64,000 nucleotides of DNA from the NCBI RefSeq assembly GCF_037975245.1, contig NC_092566.1, positions 622,001 to 686,000 of the forward strand, written 5' to 3'. Positions within the stretch are counted from its first letter, which is position 1, and the number at the start of each line of letters is the position of its first letter. Below, piece by piece: positions 1-12,500 of the stretch. The position numbers and the translations under genes are program-made. This stretch comes from Apostichopus japonicus (lineage: Eukaryota; Echinodermata; Holothuroidea; Aspidochirotida; Stichopodidae). A model generated the notes under the pieces. The model saw only the letters and a list, made by a program, of their open reading frames with translations. It was not told the DNA's origin and did not search any database.

Positions 1-420
1 GTTTCATGCATATAACAGATTACAGTAATTCTCTTTGTGGGTTTGCTCCTGTAAATATGAATGCATTCAGTGTGTGTGCATGTATTATGTAAATTTTCTA
101 AATTAATTAAAAAGCTGATTTTAATCTACTTGTCGTTATGGAATTAAACTGATGCAGGTATTCTTGACTGTAGGCTATATATGATATCACACTACATACA
201 CACTCCCTTGCTCCCTACCATCTTATTTGACAAAGCAAACAGATGAAATTTCTGATAGGGTGGTTAAAATATTAAAGCCTTTTTTTTTTGTTTATTTAAA
301 CCTAGATTACATTAGAAGACTGTCTTGGAAATGTTTTACATTTGAAGGTTTTATTAAATTTATCATCCTGTATTTATACCCAGATGCTACCAACAAAGTG
401 AAATTGTTTTTAACCTACAG
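1..420 (+). other. OGDH intron sequence at the left edge
   Basis: AT-rich sequence upstream of the first recognisable exon. No other coding similarity is visible. Confidence 0.6.
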
Positions 421-521
421 ATGCATCTGACATGGAGAGGATATTCACGCTACCCCAGACAACCTTCATAGGGGGGCAAGAGACGGCCCTACCTTTAAGA
501 GAAATCATCAGAAGGCTAGAG
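421..521 (+). CDS. OGDH: OGDH exon (window exon 1)
   Basis: The acceptor is 'cctacag' and the donor is 'gag|gtaaag'. The first two bases finish a split codon, giving [20 protein letters not shown]… to …REIIRRLE. It ends in phase 0. Confidence 0.95.
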
Positions 522-3500
522 GTAAAGCTTGAGCAGGATTACACTTGTTTGCTCATTAAAAACCTTCATTAAGTTAGTGGTATCAATTAAAGGTTTGTAT
601 TCTCATGTCTTCTCAACTACTACATATGTTGACGGTATTCATGTTATTTTGTTCTCATTGACGACATATCTGACCATCACATGTGACATTAGTAAACACT
701 TAATGTACAGAACTTGTGTACGGACGTATACTGTACCAATAGTACTAACGATAGAAAATCTATGAATTTAACTATACGACTTTAAAAAAAATGAAGACTA
801 TTATTATTGTATATACTGTAGTGATTTATTATAACCCTACTGGTAGCCCCTTAATTCCTGCAAAACAGAGCAGGCTGTTTGAATTTGGAGACTTTAAAAT
901 ATTTTTAAACCTTGTGTTGATTGGGTTCAATATTGATTAGGATATAAAGACAAAAGTGGGTCGTGTATTACTTACTAAACATCTACATAGAAGAATTTGA
1001 AAGTAACAACTGGTGAAGGAAAATGTTGACTGGATTAGCTATGAGGCCCTCAATGTGGTGGTAAAGAACAGGCTTGCTAAGTCTTCATCATTGTAGACTC
1101 CTGATATCAGTTTGAAAAGAGTCCACAGATATGTATCACCGAGTAGCAGACATCATGCTTAGCTTATATACTAGCTTTGTTTGTTGTACTGTATGTATAG
1201 TTTATGAAACTGACGAAGCAAAAGCTGATAGAAAATGAAAGAAAAAAGAAATGATGATCAAATAGAGAAGAGCTCAGGAAATTCAATTTAGGTCAATTTG
1301 TCTAAACTGTACCCGTCTGTAAATCAAGTGGTTGCCAGCAGTCTTGATAAAGTTGTTTACTCGTAGCTGATGGCGATCTGTCATTTGTTTCCAGAGTGTT
1401 TATTGCAGTAGCATAGGCGTGGAGTACATGTTCATCAACGACCGACAAAAGTGTGATTGGATACGAAAGAAGTTTGAGACCCCGGGCATCATCCAATTCA
1501 CCAAGATGGACAAACGTTTGGTACTGGAGAGACTCATTAGGTCTATTAAGTAAGTGAAATGCTTCAAGTGTGATGACTGCTGCCATGGAGAGGCTTGGTG
1601 GGAGGGGGAGGGGGGGTTGGGAGTTCTCGATGGTGGCAAGTATGTTAAAGAGAAGAAATTTATGGCACCTCCGGGCTCCTGTAGGTAGGCAGCCTTTTGG
1701 TACAGGAAAACATCCTGTGCTGCCTTCAAATGGAAGGGATTACTTGGAGATGGGTAGTGGTTGGCAAAGACTATGAAAAACTACTAAGAGGCAGTACTGA
1801 CAAATAACATAGGCAGTAAAATCTCGCACATTTATATAGTAAAGTTGGTTTTAATATTAATGTACATATATTGATCCTCATTGATGCAGTTATACAGTCG
1901 AAATCTTTCACAACCTGTGTTAATGACATCATTAAAATTGTGTGAAAAAATGTATGAAGTGGTTACAATGCAGATTATTTGGGAAGATCCGTAATAAAAG
2001 GTCTCAGTGTTAATGCCAGATGTACAGCTAGACATACGTTCTCAATACAGGTCACAACAAATATCTAGCACATAACCGTATTTATCCTCCACCTAAATAT
2101 TTCTTTCTTCTACTGTTTAAGGAGAACCATGTTAGGTAAATGTAGTTCCATGCTTGACAGTGTCATGTTTGACTAAATTGTTTGTTAGTTGTAAGCAATG
2201 TCTGATCATCCTGCTGATAAACATTCAAATACTCTTGTAAATCATGTCAGGTTTGAGGAGTTTCTAGCTCGTAAGTGGTCGGCAGAGAAGAGATTTGGTT
2301 TGGAGGGATGTGAAGTCCTAATTCCTTCCTTGAAGGCCATCATTGACGAGTGTTCTGGACAGGGAGTGGAGAGCTTTGTCCTCGGCATGCCCCATCGGTA
2401 AGTATGTCTTGTGTGCAACATGCAGTTATTTCATGATGGTATACAAATTTGGCTCTTGGAAGTATTATGTGGAAGGGGGAGGGGGGTGGGGGGGAGGTTA
2501 TTTTTACTTAATAGATCCTCAAACCATCTTGCCTTGTATGCTTTCTCGATCAACAAACTAGTTTGTAGAAAAATACTTGCTATTGTGATAAATTGATGAC
2601 TTTACAAATTTGAATTTATGTTGGGATATTGCAGCCAACTGTGGTACTTCTAGTAGGTACTTTTAATACAGTTAAATCAAGTCTCTGGTAATATCTGCTT
2701 AAATCTCATTATCTCTGTTGCGACTAGTTTGTAGTGTTGAGGGAAAGTTGTTGCAATATATGTGTTTATACTTTTCTCTGTACAAAGTTGTGTTTAACGT
2801 AATGTTTGCATTTGATATTTGTAGCTTGCAGACAAGGTATAACGATTGATGGTGGTAACTTTACCCATGCTTCGTCCTCTCAGACATCCTTGCTCATGAA
2901 ATAATTGACATTTAGGACTGTCTCAAACATGGAGTGGAAAATCGCCTTGATATCTAATTTACTGAATTCTTGCACCTCCGAGTTCCTTCGTATATTCAGT
3001 AGGTGTCATGTTTTAATCAAGAAGCAAGGCCGCTTGGCTGGTTGGTTCATTTGTAGTTCAGTTCCAATAGAACCATAAAAAGCATCCATTAGTGTTTACA
3101 ATAACTATAAAATATATTGTTGTTAGTTGTTGCTATGTTGTTTCTTCTATATTTATGTTCATGACTATGTTCTTTCTGCTTTTACAGGGGACGTCTTAAT
3201 GTCCTGGCCAATGTTGCCCGTAAGCCTTTGGAGAGCATTTTCTGTCAGTTTGACTCAAAGTTGGAACCAACAGATGAGGTATTTTTTCAATCCTTCACAC
3301 AATTACCCAGTCTCCTGCATATTAATTATTTACAAGTAATGCAGTAATCACTTCTAATTGGTAAAAAGATGTTTACTCCGTAAAAGGGACCATGTGACAG
3401 TCAGTGATGTAATCTATAAAGGGGACCATGTGACAGTCAATGATGTAATCTACAAAGGGGACCATGTGACAGTCAGTGATGTAACCTGTATAGGGGACCA

Positions 3501-6500
3501 TGTGACAGTCAGTGATGTAATCTATAAAGGGGACCATGTGACAGTCAGTGATGTAATCTGTAAAGGGGACCATGTGACAGTCAGTGATGTAATCTGTAAA
3601 GGGGACCATGTGACAGTCAGTGATGTAATCTATAAAGGGGACCATGTGACAGTCAGTGATGTAATCTGTAAAGGGGACCATGTGACAGTCAGTGATGTAA
3701 TCTATAAAGGGGACCATGTGACAGTCAGTGATGTAATCTGCCCAGTTGGAGCTCTCTTTGTGTCTCTCCTCCACTCTCCCCATTGTGGTAAAGTTTCCTG
3801 TAAATAGTTCCTAAGCACAAATGAGATTCCAAGTGACTGCAAAGGTAACAATATTTGAGTGATGGATGACATTAAAATATATGGCTCTCATTTCTGGCTG
3901 CAAACCAAATCTTGCAACTTCTAATTCAAGGTTCTCAATGACTCTATACAGAAAGTATTTTGAGCAGTAATGAGTTTTGCATTCTGTTTGTTACCAGCTG
4001 AATTCTTAAATTTCAATGAGAGGGCTAGTTTTTTTCATGGTTCATGAGTGAATTGGAATGTGGAGCTTGAAAAGTTGATAGAGATTGAGAAAGATGTCTT
4101 AATATGAGTGAGGTTTATGACCTAAATGGAAGTTAAAATGAGGGCATCTGACACCCAGTGATTTAATTATGAGAACACCTGCTCTCTCTCGTTATGAATG
4201 AAGAAGGAATAACTGCACCTTTGTAATTACTGACTTCTTTCAGTCAAGGTTGGTATCTATATGTGGATTGGTATATATACGTGGATGCAGTGTTCATTGT
4301 CGTAGCTCATATCAGTTCTGTTTCAGACGAATAATAATATTTCACATTTCTGTTGCTTATTGTGTAGTGTTTGCTGCATCTGATTACAATCGTGTGCTTT
4401 TTCAGCTACCAAAAGTTAGAAAGTGTATATTTTTATTTTAGGCCTTAAAAGTGCCAAATAAGAAGTGGGGGGGAAGGGGGTGATGATATTCCAGAAAGAA
4501 ATGAGAGGAGATACCATCAAATACGGTATTCGATGTCACTGTATATACATTTATGTATTGTCATAGCTATTGAGGTTATGGTTAAATGAGACTTTTGAAG
4601 TGATGCTTGACAAACTATTCTTGGTTGATTCATCTCGCCAGGGTTCAGGTGATGTTAAATACCATCTTGGAATGTCGCTGACTAGGGTCAACCACATCAG
4701 CAAGAGAGACATCAATATCGCAATAGTAGCCAATCCGTCCCACTTAGAGGCTGCTGACCCTGTGGTGCAGGGTAAAGTCAGGGCTGAACAGTTTTACCGC
4801 GGGGACACGGATGGAAAGAGGGTAAGTGACTCTGACAAGAGTGGACAAACTGACATCATTGTATCTTATTAATTGAATGGTTCACAAGTACGGCAGGGCT
4901 GAACAGTTTAACCGGGGGGGGGGGGTGGGGGTGAGGGGGGGACACAGATGGAAAGAGGGTAAGTGACTCTGACAAGGGTGGACAAACTGTGACATCATTG
5001 TATCTTATTAATTGAATGATTCACAAGTAAGGCAGGGCTGAACAGTTTTACCGGGGGGGGGGGATGAGGGGGGACACAGATGGAAAGAGGGTAAGTGACA
5101 TTGACAAGGGTGGACAAACTGTGACATCATTGTTTCTTATTAATAAAATGGTTCACAAGTAAGGCATGGCTGAATACTTCTGTCTATGGAGGTGACACAG
5201 ATGGTAAAAGGCTAAGTGGCTCTATCAAAGGTGGATGACCTAAGCTACTATTGAGGCCCATTAGTCAAATGGTGCACTAGCAACTCTGTGCTAAACATTT
5301 CTGTGGAGGTGAAACTCTCTCCTCTTATCCATATTGTCCCTGAAACTTGTTTACCAACTACAGATGTTCTGGCACTGCCCTACACTCCAAAACATAATCC
5401 TTTCATGTTATAGTTTGTTTTACTGTTCTGTTACATATACATCAAAATAGGTTTTCATTCCAGCATTTTAAATGTTCAAACTTCCTTTCTGTATTGATGT
5501 AGCCAGCAGTATTGCTTATGTACAGATACACAAAACAATTCTTCTGGTTCTGTGTGCAGTATCTGTAATATAACATCTGTCAAGCTACCCTGAGTAAGAT
5601 GTATTGTACTATCAGTAGCCTGAATTGCCTCTCTCCTGATATTAAATCTATGTAATATGATGCCATGGAAACCAAACCTCTGTTGAAAGAAACCCCTATT
5701 TATTTATGCTTGGCATTGAATGTACAATTGTATAAGTTACAGAAGAATGATAAGCAGATGTCACTACCAAAACCTGATTGAATTTGGCTACAATGGCGGT
5801 TACCATGACAACAAAAGTCTTAAAATGCAGGCAGTTGAAAGTAAACAATCTATTAACAATCTCCAGTTTGATAAGTTGTTATGTTGTTGAGTTTTAATTG
5901 GCTGCTTCTGTCTCAAGTCTCTGCCAATGTTCATGTTCATTGCTTGATATACTCCTACGTCAAGTTTTCTGGCAGACAATTTCTTGCTAATATGTGATGT
6001 TGTTCCATTATAACACATAAACTGTTGCAGGTGTTGTGATCATTCAATTGAATGAATTAAAAAAAAAGAAAAAAACTCCAAAACTTTTGGAGATCGTTCT
6101 TACTGTTTACTTAGTTTTAGAGAGTATTTAAAGGAATATTGTTTGTGACAGCTGGATGTCATAGATTAAACTATTTAAGCAAGAGTATCTTCTCTGGTAA
6201 TGTTCAGAGATTTACCAAAAGAATGCAGGAATATCTTGAGAGGGTAAACTTGCATAGTAAAGAAAAGATGAAAACAAACCCAGAGTGCAAGTATAGCTGC
6301 TATTATTGATTTCTGTTTAGTATGATGACTTGTAAATTGATGGCACTGGATGTTTCTTAATCATTAAATGTGCCGTACCGCTTACACTCCCAAAATAGAA
6401 ATAAACTAGCTTGGTTTGGCAAATGTCATAGGTAAGGATGTTCTTAAGGTTGTTTCTTTGCTGTCACTATTGAATTTGGAACCTTCTCTTTTTTCTGGTT

Positions 6501-9500
6501 ATCACACATCATGTGATTAACTGGGTCAACTGGCACATTGAGGTATAGTGTGCTGACAAGTAAGTTTAGTTCTAATGGGCAATGGTTTAATGTGCTCGTT
6601 GAAAACGTGCCTCTTGAACATCTCTTGGTATAAGAACTACTACTTGTAGGTTTATGAAAGAATTATGTAGTCACAGAATAACGTGATGGTAATAATAATA
6701 CATATTTATCTAGCGCTTTACATGAAATAATATATCAAAGCGCTTTACATTGGGACTATAGTAAAACCTTAAGAAGTACACACATAAGAAACATACAGAG
6801 GTATAAAGCAAAATAAATAAATTAATCAATTGCTCAATCAATTAATGAAACTAATATAAACAAGATTAAAACAAACTAAAACAAGATCAGTCAATATAGT
6901 ACATGATGAAAAGATGAGTTTTAAGTCATTAATTAGTACAATGTAACTAGTGTACTAGTTACACAACTAGTACAATGTACTAGTACACTAGTGATATGTG
7001 TACTAGTACACATTGTACATTGCATGTACACATTGTACTAGTAGGTTTGTATAGTCATGATGGCTAAGAGATATAGTCACTACCTTCTTTAAAATAATCA
7101 GTGATATGAAAGGATTTTTTTAAATATTTTTCTTAATAGTGTTGAGTTCAAAGGAGTCTCTTTTTGATATTGTGCTGTTTTAATCTTTTAATTTAATAAC
7201 TGTTTGTTGTATCATATTGTTAGCAATTAATCACTAAAATCAGGTGTTCTGTTAATGTTCTTGTTTATCATCAGCTCTGAATGCAAGTTGAGTTCTGTTA
7301 ATGTTCTGTTCATATTATGTTGATCTCTTACCCTGAAAGCAAGTGATGTATTGTTCTGTTAATATTCACGTTGATCTCCATTTCTGAAATCAAGTGTTGT
7401 TCTGGTTATGTACTGTACTGTTATGTTCATGTTTTTGTATTTTTTATATCTAGCCCTGAAAACCAGTGTTACTCTATTAATTTTGTTACTATTGTGATAC
7501 TGATGGTCTGTTAATGTTTCTCTCTTCAGGTGATGAGTGTCCTAATTCATGGAGATGCTGCATTTTGTGGACAGGGTGTCGTCTATGAGACCTTTCATTT
7601 GTCTGATTTACCGGAATATTCCACTCACGGAACCATCCACATTGTTGTCAACAATCAGGTAAGGATAAAGAAGCAAGTATTAGATCTATTCCGTGTGATC
7701 ATACTGGTTATGTTTCACTGAAACAACTACATTCCCATATATGTTAATTCCAACTAAAGTAACTAACCAGGGCAATGTATCCTATAAACACTCTCAAGTC
7801 TTTCCCCAAACATGCACTGTTATGCTGGCAAAGTAGATTAATGAAAATAGCAATTCCTAAGTCAACCATTTGCAATTTATATGTACAACAGGCCAGGCGT
7901 GAGTTCTTGGAAAGTGTTTTTAAGCCAAGGGTAAACGTTCTTTTCGAAAGATGCGACATCTGTTAATATGTGAATGCAACAAGCTTAGAACTTTTTCATG
8001 TTATTCTATTTTCATGTTAGGAGGCATTACTTTGGTGCCTCATCCAGCTGTTATATAGTTTGCTTGCAATCATCTCACATTATTTCAACATCTACAATTG
8101 TCTATGTGCTTTTAAGAGAACTGAGTGATGGATACATGTACATGTACAAACATGTACATGTACAAACATGTAAAAACATAAACATGTACATACATAAACA
8201 TGTGCATGTACAAATATGTACATACATGTACAAATATGTACATGTATAAACATGTACATACATGTACAAACATGTACATGTACATACATGTACAAACATG
8301 TACATGTAAAAAACATGTACATACATGTACATACGTACAAACATGTACATATATGTACATATACAAACATGTACATGTTCATACTGATAAATGCTATTTC
8401 TCGTTCTGTCATGTATATTATCTGCATTGATGTTAATGCTATTACCAATTAATAGTGATCAATGCTGTATCACACAGTTAAATACTGCAGTCTGTTATAG
8501 CAATTTAGGGTGTTATGAAACCTTGACATTAAAACCATACAGCTATAACTTATGTTTTTATGCTGGTGTGGAGGGTAGTGTGGAATTCTCTAACTGTACT
8601 ATCTCTCATGGATGAGTGTTTATTTTTTAATGCAATATGATACATTTGTATAGACTCTGCCATGATTTATTAGCAGTCACCATGGTGATGGACTTCAAGG
8701 ATGCTTGTATTATTATTGTTATGAAACTTGAAGACTACATTTCAAAATTGTATGTCAGTAGAAACAGTTGGTACGGATAATTGTAATTAATGTGGAGGTT
8801 TTCCTTCCTAAGTACACAAAATATTGTCATTGGAACAGAACATAAAACAGATCTGTTATCTTAAATGCAACAGTACACAGGTTAACTACTTGCTCTGTGT
8901 GTTACAACATCATGTACAGTGTATACTAGTGAAAGGAACATATGCAAGTGCACCATTGACAGTTTCACTGTATTGTGTGTGTCGTTAACTTTCACCATAT
9001 TATGGTAACTTAATGCCCATTCATCGCCATATGTGCAAAACTGCATGGCATGAAAAAATTTCCCACAAAATATCATATCAAGCTGTGTTGAACAAGTTGC
9101 AAGTTTTGATGAAATTTAAACTGGTAAGAAATACATGTTGGTGGCTGGGATATTAGGGACCACACTCATTTGTGTGAGATTGCACTGAACACACATACCC
9201 CCTTTTCTGTATAACCCTGACATCTTCCCTTTTATTCAATCTCTTTCTGCTGGGATACTTACATAGGATGCAGGTACATATTATGCAGGTACTTGCATAG
9301 CATGCAGGTACTTCCATGGGAAGCAGGTAACACAGTAAACACTATTGTTTTGCACTGCTATTTTAGTAAATCTGGAACTTTGCAGGAGGGGTGAAGAAGA
9401 TTGGGGATGTGGTAATTCTATGGAATGCAAGCAAGATTGCTCTTGTATCATAAATATGTAAATGTCTGTAATAATCTGAGTTGGCCATTGACAGGAGGCA

Positions 9501-12500
9501 TAAAGATTCTAAGTTACTAATATAGACTAATAAAATGTGCCAGTGAGTGATTGGAGAGTGTACTATAGTCTTTGGCAGCCATTGGATTACCATAGAGACC
9601 GGAGTTACCAATATATTGTCCAAACTGGATATGTTTTCATGAAGTTGATATTTTTTGTTTCAGATTGGATTTACCACTGACCCACGTGTAGCCCGCTCTT
9701 CGCCTTACTGCACTGATGTGGCCAGAGTGGTCAATGCCCCAATCTTTCATGTCAATGCTGATGATCCAGAGGCCGTTATGTATGTCAGTCAAGTAGCTTC
9801 TCAGTGGAGGTGTCATTTTGGCAGTGATGTTGTCATTGACTTGGTAAGAAGAATATTCATTGAGTGAGCAGAACATTGATAAGAATGTGATGAAGGGGCA
9901 GGAAGGGGGGTTGGGGGGCGGGCACCATGTGAGGTCACTTCTTCTGGCAAGATACAGTTTCTGTCTTTCACAAGTTCAAATATCCCAGAACAGAATAATA
10001 AAGTGATAATGTTCAAGATTGTTTGCTATGGATCAAACCATGGACACACCGTACCTGATGGTTTCACCATTTCCATGAAGGATGTAGATATTCCATTTGA
10101 TTCTGACAAGACAGTAGCCCAAACATGTAATGTACATTATACTAATTACTAATATTACACTAATTGTTAATTATTATGCCAACAAACTTTGTCATTAGAT
10201 CGAAATGAAGCTTAACCGTTATTGGGCTGAGGTCATGAAAACATCTTTACAGTCACTGGAAAATGAGATGATGTAATGTTATTAGTATGAACACATTTTC
10301 TAGCCTCCTTTTAGAGAGGGTGACCAAATTAAGTTTAACCCTATTGAGCTTATAATCCAGACAACATTGTCTTAATTGCTATCCATTGTGCTTCTGTGTT
10401 GACCACGTTACGGTGACTCTGTTGACCATAGAGACCACATCACAATGTCTTCATTCTTGTTCATTTTTGCTGTTTTGACAGGTTTGTTACAGAAAGAATG
10501 GTCACAATGAGATTGATGAACCAATGTTCACACAGCCACTCATGTACAAGACAATCAAGAAACATAAGTCAGTATTGGAAATGTATGCCGATGCTAAGAT
10601 CGAGGAGGGTATTATGACCCAGCAGGAATTTGAGGTAAACAAACAAATGGGTAAGGTAAAGAAGGGGCAGGTGGGGTGAAGAGGGGTTGGTGGGATGAAC
10701 AGGGGCAGGTGGGATGAACAGGGGCAGGTGGGGTGACGAGGGGCAGGTGGGGTGAAGAGAGACAGGTGTGGTGGGGGCGGTAGTAACAGAGATATGAAGA
10801 TGTCATAGGGAAATAGAAACAAAGGAGAGGAGGTGAGAGGATGAATGCAAAAGAGGAAGAATCAATGGTGATATCATGACTCCTTAGGTGAACATAAGGA
10901 ATTGGGGGGGGGGCAGGAGAGGGGGGTGGTAGGGATAAAACCATAGAAGCAGTATAGGAGGACTAAAGGATGAAGGCAAACAATCAAATGTTTGGTAGCT
11001 GTTAGGATATGCAGTATTGAAGAATGAGGTCCTTGTAGGAACAAAAAGGGAGAAGGTTATCTGGAGTGTAAAGAATTGTTATGTGGGGTGTGGAGAGGTG
11101 TTATGTGGGGGTGTGGAGAGGTGTTATGTGGGGTGTGGAGAGGTGTTATGTGGGGTGTGGAGAGGTGTTATGTGGGGTGTGGAGAGATGTCATGTGGGTG
11201 TGGAGAGGTGTTATGTGGGGTGTGGAGAGGTGTTATGTGGGGTTTATAAGAGGTGTTATGTGGGGGTGTGGAGAGGTGTTATGTGGGGGTGTGGAGAGGT
11301 GTTATGTGGGGTGTTAGATTGGAGCACTGAATGGTTTTGCTGAGTGAGGTCATGAATGAGTATGTATGATTAAAACTCATCAGTAGAGGAAATGACCATC
11401 AGAGGGGAGAATCTCCAGGTGTGAGACAGACAGGTTAGTTGACAATTAACTGAGTAAGGAACTGCATTTTAAGAAAGATAAAATGCAGCGATAGTACAAG
11501 AAATGATTAGCAGTAGCAGATATAATAATGAAAATATGAGGAGTGATATGTGAATAGAATTAAGAGTAGAAGTGGAAAGGGGAACAGGAAGATGTAGTGT
11601 CAGACCTTATAATGATTCCTTAGTAACCTTGGAGATGATCTAAGATAGAGCTGTTAGGGTGAGATTTAGCTGAAATTACCAATTTATGAAATAAGAAATG
11701 ACTTGAATTGATGCAGTGATTATGTCTTCATTAACTTATCTAGGAGGAACAAGCCAATTATGAGAAGATTTGTGAAGATGCCTACCAGAATGCCAAGAAG
11801 ATTGAAAACACAAAGAATGCTGAATGGTTGGACTCACCGTGGACAGGTACGGTTATTATTATCAGGTTTTCACTTGAAATGGAGATTCAATAACTTGACC
11901 AATCAGTGATCTACATTTGAGATAGGTGCAAGTTATTGTTTGACATAACCATCTAAGTCCCTGGCAAAACTATAAACAATACTCCATTTGCTCACAGTAC
12001 TGGTGACATTAGAGTATCGAATCTATGGCTGAAATGAAATTGTTTGTTAAGAGTTGACATGATAATTTGGGAGTCTGGATCTTGTAGAGCACAGGGGAGT
12101 TGAGTTCAGTCCTGCGCGTACAAGGTTTTCAAATCCCTATAAATGCGACCTGCGGATTGTATGTATGTATGTATTTTAGATCCTCCTGCAAGCAGGAACT
12201 CGTGAAGAAGCCATCATTGGCTTATCAAAGCCGCAAGCTGACCGAAGTCAGTCTCTTACATTCATATTTTAACGTCCATGAATTGATTATGAATTGTCAA
12301 TTGTCAACAACTCTGTAACTGAACGACATACATTAATCTTGGAGTGACTAGAACTCGGGACCTTATGATTGAAAGGCACTGGCGTTAACCACTGAGCTAA
12401 CACTCCCTTGTATAATTGTATTGTATTGCATAATTGCATTGTATAATATCAGAGCAATGTTTAGATCCAATGATAAATCATTAAGTCAATAAGTGAAACA

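Noticed and set aside
1302-1729. Two minus-strand frames (94 and 109 codons)
   Set aside because: They overlap the OGDH exon at 1395-1549 and adjacent intron and show no recognisable domain.
3358-3807. 149-codon + frame and 136-codon - frame with 12-residue repeats ([12 protein letters not shown] / [11 protein letters not shown])
   Set aside because: Produced by the 36-bp minisatellite inside an OGDH intron; no start/stop context, splice sites or known repeat protein fits.
8092-8452. Tyr/Met/Cys/His-rich frames on both strands
   Set aside because: Microsatellite translation of a self-complementary motif.
11017-11343. Gly/Cys/Val/Trp-rich frames
   Set aside because: 22-bp minisatellite translated; intronic.
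12346-12407. Genuine tRNA gene on the minus strand
   Set aside because: A and B boxes are present, but the acceptor stem does not pair properly and a SINE body and tail follow.
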